Source of the DNA: Conidiobolus coronatus NRRL 28638
Taxonomy: Eukaryota > Entomophthoromycota > Entomophthoromycetes > Entomophthorales > Conidiobolaceae
DNA: 21,116 bases
Reading direction: 5' to 3'
Assembly: GCA_001566745.1 (NCBI GenBank)
Contig: KQ964442.1
Location: 57,428-78,543, forward strand
Below, one piece after another: positions 1 to 9,600 of this stretch. The number at the start of each line of letters is the position of its first letter. Position 1 is the first letter of the stretch. The position numbers were made by a program, and so were the translations under genes. A model generated the notes under the pieces. The model did not search any database and was not told where the DNA came from. It saw only the letters and a program-made list of their open reading frames with translations.

Positions 1-1
1 A

Positions 2-3000
2 ACTTGGTTAAGTTGTTTTTGGAACTTGAATATTAAAGGGATTGTTAAATTTAGTAAAGTAAGATAACAGTTAAGTTTGATGAATTATATATTTATATGA
101 ATTTTTTAGGCTTACGACCCATATAAAGCAGAATATATTAAAATTATACCTAAAGCTCATAACGGAAATGGTGATTTTTGTAAATTAATTAAAGCTAAAG
201 TAATCCCCTCAAAACACCACATTTACCTTAAATACTAATTATTATTTTTAGCTTAATAGCAATGACAAGTTGCCTGAAGTTAGTTTCGTATTCCAAAAAC
301 AAAAATTCATTTATAATACAGATAAAAAGAAATTTGAAGCTTTGAGTTATCCTTGTGATTTTGGTGGTATATTGGAAGAATTTCAAAATCACAAGGGTTT
401 AGATGAAGCTCAGGTTGAGAAGTTAACTTTGAAGTATAGTTTAAATAAGTAATATAACACCCTAACTTTTTTATTATTATTGAACTAATTTGTTTGTTTA
501 GCTTTGATATCCCTGTCCCATCATTCCAAGAATTATTCAAAGAACACGCCGTTGCACCATTTTTCGTATTCCAAATATTCTGCGTTGGTTTATGGTGTTT
601 AGACGAATTTTGGTACTACTCCTTATTCACTCTCTTTATGTTGGTAGCTTTTGAATCTACAGTTGTTTATCAAAGAGTTAGAACTTTAACAGAATTCCGC
701 TCTCTTTCCCTTAAACCTTTTGATATTTATGTATTAAGATCAAATGAATGGAAATTAGTAAAATCTGATTTATTAGTACCTGGTGATATTATTTCTATTG
801 TTAGATCTGGCGAAGAAAGTGCCGTTCCTTGTGATGTGCTTATCTTATCTGGTAATTGCATTGTTAATGAAGCTATGCTTTCTGGTGAAAGTACTCCTTT
901 ATTAAAGGAATCTATTAGATTGAGAGAAGGTCAAGATGAATTGGATTTAAATGGAGTTGATAAGAATCATACTCTTCATGGTGGTACTAAAGTTCTTCAA
1001 GTTACCAATACTGAAGCTTGTCCTTTCAATGCCCCTGATGCTGGGTCTATTGGCTATGTTCTTAAAACTGGATTTGGTACCTCTCAAGGTGAATTAGTTC
1101 GTACTATGGTTTATAGCACTGAGAGAGTTTCTGCAAATAACTTGGAAGCCCTTTTATTCATTTTATTCCTTCTTATTTTCGCTATCGCTGCAGCTGCTTA
1201 CGTTTGGATTGAAGGAACTAAGAACAATCTTAAAACTCGCTATAAGTTAGTCTTAGACTGTATTTTAATCATTACCTCCGTCGTCCCTCCTGAACTCCCT
1301 ATGGAACTCTCATTAGCTGTAAATAACTCTTTAGTTGCCTTAGCTAAGGAATACATTTACTGTACTGAACCTTTCCGTATCCCATTTGCCGGAAAGGTCG
1401 ATATCTGCTGCTTTGATAAAACTGGTACTTTAACTAGTGAAAATTTAGTAGTTGAAGGGATTGCTGGTGTTGGTAAAAAAGACTTGAAAGAATTGATTGA
1501 CCCTAAGGAAGCTCCTAAGACTACTGAAAACGTATTAGCCGCCGCTCATGCTTTAGCTTTTATTGAGGAAAGTGGTATTGTTGGTGATCCTATGGAAAAG
1601 GCTACTCTAGAAGCTATTGGTTGGAGATTCCAAGATGATGTTGTCCACTCATCTAATGGACAAGATGCTATTAAGATCTTTAGACGGTTCCAATTCTCTT
1701 CAGCTTTAAAAAGAATGTCAACTATTTCCAAAATTGCCAACACTCCAAGGGATCAATATTTAATTGCCGTTAAAGGTGCACCAGAAACTATTCAAACTAT
1801 GTTAACTACTGTTCCTCAAGGTTATGAAGAAGCTTACAAGTATTTCAGTCGTAGAGGAAATCGTGTTATTTCTTTGGCATACAAAAACATTAGTTTATCT
1901 AACACTAATTTGGTTGAAAAATTACCTAGAGAAGAAGCTGAATCTGGACTTGCCTTTGCTGGATTTTTGATTTTCCATAACCCTTTAAAGGAAGATTCTA
2001 AAGAATCTATCAAAATGCTCAATGAATCCAATCACCGTGTTATTATGATTACTGGTGATAACGCTTTAACTGCTTGCCATGTTGCTCAAGAAGTTGAGAT
2101 TACTGATCACGAAGTTTTAATTATTGATGCTAAACCTGATGTTGATAATGTTATTACTTTGAAATCTGTTGACGAAACTGTTTCAGTTGAAGTAGATACA
2201 ACCAACACCAATAAGATCGATCAATCTCTCATCAATAAGTATGATTTCTGTATGACTGGACCTGCTATTAAAATTTTGGAAAATACTCAATTATTCAAGC
2301 AATTATTAAATTATACTTGGGTATATGCTCGTGTTTCTCCTTCTCAAAAAGAATATATTCTTTCTGAATTGAAGCATGAAGGACTTACCACTTTAATGTG
2401 TGGTGATGGTACTAATGATGTTGGTGCTTTGAAACAGGCCCATGTTGGTATTGCTTTATTGGATGCTACTGTTGAAGATTTGGAAAAGATCGCTTATAAG
2501 GCTCGTATTGAAAGATTAACTAAACTTTACGAGCAACAAAAGCAAATGGCTGAGCGTTTCAATATGCCTACTCCCCCTCCTCCACCAATGCTCGCTCAAG
2601 CTCTTGGTTTGCCTGTTAATCAAACTGCTGCCAGAACAGTCAACGGTCGCCCTGCTCCTCAAGTAGATGCTCTTAGTATGTCAACTCAGCTCTTAGAAGA
2701 ATTAGATGATGAAGTTCCTACCATTAAGTTTGGCGATGCTTCTGTAGCCTCTCCTTTTACTTCTAAATTAGCTACCATTAAGTCAGGTTAGTATATTCAA
2801 ATTTATTTTTCAATTCAATTATTAACAACTGTTTTTAGTCTGCAGTATTATTCGTCTAGGTCGTTGCACTTTAGTTGCTACTATTCAAATGTACAAGATT
2901 TTGGCTTTGAATTGTTTAATTTCCGCTTATTCTCTCAGTGTACTCTACTTAGATGGTATTAAATATGGTGACTAGTAAGATTATCAGCCATTTAATATAC

Positions 3001-3811
3001 TATCTAATTACTAATAATGATTTTAGTCAAGCTACATTAACTGGTTTCTTATTGGCTATTTGTTTCATGTGTATTTCTAAAGCTAAAGTAACTCTATTAT
3101 TTTTAATTTCAATAATCTTTACTAATTATTTATGTAGCCATTAGATACTTTAGCTAAAGAACGTCCTCAAACAAATATCTTTAACCCATATTTAATTGGA
3201 TCAGTATTGGGACAGTTTGCTATTCACATTGTATCTTTAATTTATATTGTATCTCAAGCTAAGACTTATGAAGTGTAATATTACATTTTTCATTACAATG
3301 AATGAAAGTGCTAATTTTTTATTTAGACAAAAGCCAGTTGACTTAGAAGGAGAATATGAACCAACTATTTTAAATAGTGCAGTTTTCATTATTTCATTAA
3401 CTTTACAAGTTTCTACTTTTGCTGTCAATTATCAAGTAAGAAATTTTATAAATACTATAAATCAATATTCTAATATCCACTAGGGACGTCCTTGGAGAGA
3501 AAGCATGAGAGAAAACACTGCCTTATTCTATGGATTAACAGGCTGTGCAGCTGTTGCTTTTGCTTGTGCTATCGAATTAGTACCCGAATTGAACTCTTTC
3601 TTCCAATTGGCACCTTTGCCTGGAGACGTAAATATAATAACTAACTATATTAAATAATATTAACATATAATTTTAGTTCCAACTCAAATTAATTGGAGGT
3701 TTAATTTTCGACTTTGGTATGGCTTACATTGTAGAAATGGGCTTTAAGAAAATGTTTGGAAATAACCAACCTCATCCAATTACTCAAAGGAGGAAAAAAT
3801 TGACCAATTAA
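2..3811 (+). CDS. spf1: P5A-type ATPase Spf1 (ATP13A1 family), 5' partial, ten exons
   Basis: ER-membrane P5A ATPase; the family dislocates misinserted transmembrane helices from the ER membrane. Exons: 2-58, 110-199, 252-448, 502-2786, 2839-2974, 3027-3087, 3138-3274, 3327-3435, 3484-3627, 3677-3811. Every junction keeps phase, giving about 1116 residues, so roughly the first 100 residues (initial membrane segments) lie upstream of the window. Visible motifs: actuator-domain SGES at 881-892, the P5A signature PPELP in M4 at 1286-1300, the phosphorylation loop DKTGTLT from 1415 (Asp is the catalytic residue), and hinge GDGTND at 2402-2419. Six short 3' exons encode the C-terminal membrane helices, with the fungal-type NYQGRPWRE at the exon 8/9 junction. 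A proline-rich cytosolic linker (about 2520-2720) precedes M5. No frameshift or missing catalytic residue is seen. Family identity is near certain; transport substrate is known from the family only. Confidence 0.96.
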
Positions 3812-3821
3812 CAATTTTATT

Positions 3822-3831
3822 AATAAATAAA
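3822..3831 (+). terminator. Candidate polyadenylation signals of spf1
   Basis: Two overlapping AATAAA hexamers begin 11 and 15 nt after the spf1 stop codon. They match the canonical signal and lie where a short 3' UTR would need one. In DNA this AT-rich the hexamer also occurs by chance, so this rests on position only. Confidence 0.4.
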
Positions 3832-3850
3832 TTTTAAATTTATGTATAAA

Positions 3851-3934
3851 ATTATCACCAATATTACTACTATTTGAAGTGCTTTTAATTAAAAATAATT
3901 ATCACCAATAGCAATGTTAGAGCTGCTTTTAATA
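3851..3934. repeat. Imperfect direct repeat, period 47 nt
   Basis: ATTATCACCAATA starts at 3851 and again at 3898. Each copy is followed by a diverged middle and then a shared GCTTTTAAT block, so two units of about 40 nt align over both ends with mismatches between. It looks like an old local duplication. No function is visible. Confidence 0.5.
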
Positions 3935-4533
3935 GAAAAGTTAATTGTAAAAATAATCAATTATTAAAAGTATTACTGATGAATCATAGAGTTTAAAGTT
4001 TAAAAACTGCATGGGGATAATTACTCAGCTATTTTTTTTGAGTATAGTATAATTTTATATTGCATTTATTAGCTTAATCAGAAGGTATTAACATGATTCT
4101 GACTCCCTAAAATATTTAAAAATTGGCTAAGAAACTTTTGGCATAAGGATATATCAATTGATGTACAGATATATAATAATAATAAATTGTACTATCCATC
4201 AGTACTATCAACTATTTGATTATCTAAGTTGCAAATACTTAAAGTTATACCATATATAAATGATTAACAATATCAGCAACATCCTCTAAACTTGATGAAA
4301 GCTATAAAATATACATTATATCTAATAGCCGAAAAAATGTATAGCAACTCCAATTATCAATTAAATATAGTTAATAATAAATAAAAATATCTACAAATAG
4401 CGCTATATACGTTCAAGAATTAGCATAATCTGTGGCGTGGTAGCTAAAATATAACAGAGTGTTTATAAATCCCTATATATAAATATTGAGCCATAGCACC
4501 ATAATAAATTAAATAACAAACTTCATATCTTAC

Positions 4534-4539
4534 TTTATT
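4534..4539 (-). terminator. Candidate polyadenylation signal of the LYR gene
   Basis: AATAAA on the minus strand, 16 nt past the stop codon of the LYR-motif gene. Supported by motif and position only. Confidence 0.4.
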
Positions 4540-4554
4540 AAATCTCTAACTCTA

Positions 4555-5072
4555 TTAAATTAATGCCAATTCGTATCTATCATTAAATTGCTGTAAAATC
4601 TCCTTATACTGATCAGTTTTAAGATCCGATACTTCTTTGGGGATTGAGTTAGATTTTAAATAGTATGGATAAGGTCTAAAATATAGTTGTTAATAAGTAA
4701 TGATATTAAAAGCAGTGATAATTACTTGTGCTCAATTTTAAGTTGATGATGCTTGAATATCCCTATTGTTTTTAAAATTTTAAATTCTACACCAGTAGGA
4801 TTATCTTTAGCTTGATTTATAAAATCTAACGTATTGTAGCCTAAATTATATGAATTAGTTAATAAGTATTTTTATTATATTATTTTAATAGAACTTTTAC
4901 CTCTTTCAATTTGACGATTAATTTTATTTATGTCAGTTAAATCTTTTTTCAATTCAAAAGCTTCATTAATTAAGATTTTACCTATTATCCTGTCTTTAGG
5001 TGGTAATATATGAACTACAGCTTTATTTAATTTTCTGTATAAAGAAAAAACTTGAGTTTTATTTGATGACAT
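4555..5072 (-). CDS. LYR-motif mitochondrial protein, subfamily unassigned, three exons
   Basis: Predicted 135-residue protein from exons 5072-4901, 4840-4726 and 4675-4555; both introns (60 and 50 nt) have GTAA donors and TTTAG acceptors, and phase is kept. The start gives MSSNKTQVFSLYRKL, with LYR at residues 11-13, as usual in the Complex1_LYR family. Members bind mitochondrial acyl carrier protein and help assemble respiratory complexes, Fe-S machinery or mitoribosomes. A downstream Phe (F39), a basic/acidic helix with LTD, and RQIERG near residues 53-58 fit the three-helix fold. The pattern resembles MIEF1-microprotein and LYRM7/Mzm1-like proteins without matching either well. The C-terminal ~40 residues (PYPYYLK onward) are an extension I do not recognise. 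Mitochondrial location is inferred from the family. The gene lies 196 bp downstream of mpp6 on the same strand. Confidence 0.75.
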
Positions 5073-5236
5073 TATTCTGTATAACTGCTAATTTATTATG
5101 TTTTAATTTGCTCGCGTACGTTTGCCTAGTTTAAATATTCACGATATTTGAGAAAATGTTTATGGGATAAATTAAGTAGCAATAGAATTCAAATTAAAAA
5201 AATTAACTGATTTGCATAATTTCATTATTAATAAGT

Positions 5237-5251
5237 TTTATTCAATTTATT
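5237..5251 (-). terminator. Candidate polyadenylation signals of mpp6
   Basis: Two AATAAA hexamers on the minus strand (at 5251-5246 and 5242-5237) begin about 18 and 27 nt after the mpp6 stop codon, inside the short gap before the LYR gene. This supports separate transcripts for the two genes. Confidence 0.4.
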
Positions 5252-5268
5252 CGACTATTGATAGATAA

Positions 5269-5897
5269 CTAGTAAGGCTGAGCTCTCTTTTTTCCTTTAG
5301 ATTTGGATGATTTTAAATTTGATTGAGGTTTGGTATTAGCTTTGAATTCTGCCATTTTTTCATCACTTACCGAAGGTTGATTTTTAATATCATCTTGAAT
5401 TTCTTTATGCTCTTCCTATAAGAATAAATTAGCTATTTGCACAATCTTTTCAGAGAAATTCTTACTTCTAACTTTTTGTTAAAACCTCCAAAAGACATTC
5501 TACTAGGTTTATCTTCTGAAGATTCATTTTCTTCAATCAAATATGATAATTTGTTGGCTTGCTCAGATTTGAATTTTAACTGATCTATTGTGTTATGGTC
5601 GTATTGTACCTTTAATTTACTATGAAAATTAGAAATTATTGTTTAAATTGAACATTAAATTAATTACGGCTTTTCCAAGTTTAGCTTAGTCAAATCAACT
5701 TTCCATCTACTTGCACCTTCGCCATTACCCTCTAACTCACTTAACTTTCTCTTCAACTCTTCATCTTTGGTTCTAGACATAAACTATAAAATACGGTATT
5801 AATAAAAAACTCTATATTGTGTCATTTTTTGTATTACTCTCATTTTCAAAATTTTTGAAGATAGTCCTGCGCTTTTTTCTGATGTATTTTTGCTCAT
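5269..5897 (-). CDS. mpp6: M-phase phosphoprotein 6 homologue (nuclear exosome cofactor), four exons
   Basis: Predicted 158 residues, close to human MPP6 (160). Exons: 5897-5838, 5783-5668, 5619-5466, 5415-5269; introns of 54, 48 and 50 nt, phase kept throughout. Diagnostic features: an N-terminal LSSKILKMRFMSR-type segment, which in the family anchors Mpp6 to the exosome core, and the hallmark SRMSFGGFN block about 110 residues in. The Lys/Ser-rich tail (KSSKSKGKKRAQPY) fits RNA binding and nuclear import. In the family, Mpp6 works with the RNA helicase Mtr4 and the nuclear exosome in 5.8S rRNA maturation and surveillance of nuclear transcripts. It was too fragmented by introns to appear as one open frame. 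It is divergent from NOT4 across a 747-bp gap. Confidence 0.92.
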
Positions 5898-6644
5898 TTT
5901 ATAATATTTAATATCAATAATTATATTCTAGTAAAAAATATTATTAATTTTTAACTATAAACTAGTTTAAACTATGAATAATAGAAAAAAAATTCAAAAA
6001 AGCAGATTTCTTATAACTTCTAAATTTGAAATTATTTGATTATGGGATAATATTACAAAACTTTATTACTTATCTCACTCATAAATTATAATACCGCAAA
6101 CCATTTACTTTGATATTTATTTGTATAATATTCATATATCACTTTTTTTGTTATTTTATCATAGGACCACAATATTTATTTTTATACAAACTTTTGCAAG
6201 ATATGTTATCCACTAAAATTAATACCTTTGTACTATAGTTTAATTTGAAAAATCCATTATAATTAATAATAAAAAAATAGGATGATTTTTTGTGATCTAA
6301 AATACCTTAGTAAATATTAGTAACTAGATAAAACTCGATTCAAAATATTATATATTATTCATTTAGGACATTTATTATTTAAACTAATTATCACGTCCAG
6401 TTTTAAGTCATATTTTTATGAATTAAATATTAATAGTTGATTGGATAAATGGAAATGAGAATGAGAGAAATTTAATGATATCATTTGCTATAGAATTTGT
6501 TAGTGGGACAATCTCAACTATATAACTTAACATTTTGGGATTACGTTTTTTTCAATTATTGATTTTGCATTAAAGGAGTATATACTCTTATTCACTCATA
6601 GTATTTATAAAACTTCTTCCTTGAACACATTAACATACACAAAA
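5898..6644. promoter_or_regulatory. Divergent upstream region of mpp6 and not4
   Basis: 747 nt with no coding signal on either strand, lying head-to-head between mpp6 (leftward) and not4 (rightward). It must hold the 5' control sequences of both genes. It is strongly AT-rich with many T and A runs and I see no recognisable factor site beyond a TATA-like element near not4. Assigning it as a shared bidirectional promoter is inference; two separate promoters would fit equally well. Confidence 0.5.
6606..6612 (+). promoter_or_regulatory. TATA-like element upstream of not4
   Basis: TATAAAA lies 33 nt before the not4 start codon, within a longer TATTTATAAAAC. The following ACACATTAACATACACAAAA is pyrimidine-poor leader-like sequence directly before the ATG. 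In this AT-rich background the match is weak evidence. Confidence 0.3.
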
Positions 6645-9600
6645 ATGAATTTAAATGAAATGGACTTTGGCGAATATGATGACGAATTCATCTGCCCAAT
6701 TTGTTGCGAAGATTTAGAAGAAGATGATTTAGCAACTCGCTACTGCGAGTGTAAATTTATGGTAAATGTTTTTCCCAAGTTTATTTAAGCTTTTTTGAGT
6801 GCTTATTTTTCAAAAGCATATGGATCTATTAAATCAAGACTTTGTTTAACCAATATAATCTATTTAGTTATGTGGTTTTTGTTACTCAAGAATCAACGAA
6901 GATGATCTACCCAGATGTCCTGGATGTAGAGAACCATATGATCCTTCAAAAAGAGTTTACGATCAAGAAGGAGCTAAAGAGTAAATAATCTCTCTCTCTT
7001 TTAATCAACAGATTAACTAATCTTTCGCTTAATAGCTTAATCCTAAGGTTCCAATATAAAAAAGCCTTAGAAAAACAAAGAACATCTGCTAGCATCATAC
7101 CTCATCGTATGAATCTAGCGAACAAGAGAGTCATACAAAAGAATCTAATTTATTTAACAAATCTACCACTAAAATATTCCTCCGAAGAGGCTTTAAGAAA
7201 ATGCGGAGTACTGACCCGATTTGGAAAAGTGATCAAGTGTGTTGTTAACAAAAGGCCTTCAACTACAACTACAAATGCCACATGCTGTGCTCATATTACG
7301 TACGAAACTATCGACGAAGCCTATGATGCACTTCAAGGCTTAAATGACACTGTGCTGGAAGGAAAGCATCTTAAAGCTCAATATGGCACCACTAAATATT
7401 GTACAATGTATTTAAAGAACGAAAAATGTCCAAACCCCAACTGTATGTACTTGCATGAGTTAGGAGGCGACGACGCTCAAGAAGAATCACTAGAACGTGA
7501 TTACCATATGTAAGCTTTATTTTTGTTTGGTTATTTCAGTTTCTAATATTATTGTGTATAGGTATTATAATAACAATCAAAACAAGATCCCTAATGCTGG
7601 TAACCTTAGTCCTACTAACAGACATAACACCACTCCAGAATACAAACTGAAGACGAGTAAAATGGACTCTTCAAAGGGCCTCGGATCTGCTCTGCCTGCT
7701 ACTGCTGCTTGGGGTCGCGGTGTTACACCAACATCTACGCCACCTTCTAACTCGCCATCAAACTTTCCTTCACTTTCCATGCATTCACCTCAAGATACCC
7801 CCAGACTTCCCGCAAAAACTCTCCGCATTGTATCATCAAAACCAACCGCAGCAGCTACACCTGCTATATCTTCCGAAAAATCTCCAGATTTGCATGTTGC
7901 TAAAGTAAAACTAGAAAATCCTCAGCCACAGCAGCAAATTCAATCTCCAGAACTATCTGAAAAAGAAACCTTGTCTACAACAGTATCTTCTCCAGATTTG
8001 TCACAAAGCCAAGCCTCAATTGATGAACCAACATCATCTATTAACGACGAGCCTAATGAAACTACTGAGCCCGTGGTTATTGAGAAGTCAGAAAAGATAG
8101 AATTGCCAGTTGAATCTTTAGAAAACACTATGGAAAAACTACAGCCTACTACTCCTACCACTGCCAGTGTCGAAGAAGATAATTCTGAAAAATCAAGTCC
8201 TTTACTTACCAAGCCTCCAGGCTTAAAAAGTGGCACACCTTCTCTTCTTGACCTGTTTTTAAATAACTCAGATCGCCCTACACAGCAAACATCTGAGCTT
8301 CCTAAAAACTCAACTGAGCCAGTATCACTTCACCCTATGTTCAAAAACATTCCAGATCTTTGCTTTGATCGCAAGTCTACTTCTATTCCACCATCTTCAC
8401 AACCCAATATGTTTAATCCATTTGAAACTAAAGTTTCTGCCGCTCTTCACTCCCGCCAATCATCAATATCCAAACTTTCACTTCGTGACTCGAATATTGT
8501 ACAACCACCTCAAGGACAATTTACTTTTCCACAATTCAAGTCTGTATCCAATCTTCCTCCAAATATTGATCTATCTCACTATAGACAAAATATTCCACAC
8601 CCTACACATCTTGCTCAAGAACCAGGTCATTCCCAATTATTTGCCAACCCTAAGTTACTAGATGATCCCATTTCTCGAGGAAGAAGAATACAGTCCCCAC
8701 AAAGTAATGATCCTTCTCAATTCCCTAATATGTTTCAACCTGACTTTGCATCAAATCCCAATTTCCCCAATAGGCCTAACCAGCCTCGCTCAAACTTTGC
8801 ACCATTTTCACCACAACTTGGAAATCATAATGCCCGTCCCTATGGATTAAATAACCCTGGAGCTAGCCTTTATTCAAATCCTAATATACAACCCCAAGAA
8901 GGACCAGGATCTGCAAGTCAATTTGGACAATTTCCTCCATCTTCTTCAGGCTTTGCTAGACAAGGATTGGATAGTCGTAGTCAACTTTTACTCAATAGCT
9001 TCAATGGTTCTAACATGGTACCTCATGGTCATCCCCGCGCACAAATGCAAGGAGCCCACGCCCCTAACATATCAAATCGATTGAATTTTGAAGCTCTTTC
9101 TAGTAGAACTGCATTTGACTCCAGCTTGCAGATGTCTGGATTCAGAAATGAGACTTCAACTCCTCCATCTGGATTACCACATAATATGTTGCCTACTTCT
9201 GGATCTACTCCTAACTTGCCACCAGGTCTTCTTAGAAAGCCTGCACCATTTGCTCAAATGAATCAAGCTTCAAAACAACCAGGATTTGATCCTAAGCTTC
9301 GCCAACTATCCTCTAACTCTCAAACCCAACTTGATGTATTGGCAAATGTTTGTCAAGATATGTCTCAAACTTCCTCTCCTACCAAGACACCACCATTTAA
9401 TCCCAATCTTGAACCTAGTCCAAAATCTCGCTCTGCTACGCCCCGTAGTCTTCCCCCAGGATTACATCCACCAAACCTAGCTAGCTATTCCAATGAAGCT
9501 AAGCCATCTATTAGTAAATCTAACGTCCCTCCAGGTTTAGGTTCCAATATTCCAAATACTGATCTAAAATCAAGTACTCAGGGAATACCTATAAATTTAG

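Larger units (their letters stand above)
3812..4554. other. Gene-free convergent interval between spf1 and the LYR gene
   Basis: About 740 nt of AT-rich DNA between two genes pointing at each other. I found no open frame with family resemblance on either strand, no tRNA-like fold and no convincing spliced gene. It contains an imperfect direct repeat at 3851-3934, a 6-bp inverted repeat (4022-4027 with 4039-4044, T-rich loop), and scattered AATAAA motifs on both strands that fit 3' ends of the flanking genes. It is long for a convergent gap in a genome this compact. Confidence 0.6.

Noticed and set aside
2953-3483. Short open frames of 63-78 codons over the spf1 3' end
   Set aside because: They run through introns of spf1 or lie antisense to its exons; the spliced exons explain the sequence with family-matching protein.
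3976-4102. Possible C/D-box snoRNA (CTGATGA at 3976, CTGA at 4099)
   Set aside because: No terminal stem brings the boxes together and no internal C'/D' pair or guide is evident; both motifs are expected by chance.
6762-6867. A hidden microexon in the 106-nt NOT4 intron 1, as in INO80
   Set aside because: Joining exons 1 and 2 directly gives RING cysteine spacing identical to human CNOT4, leaving no room for additional residues.
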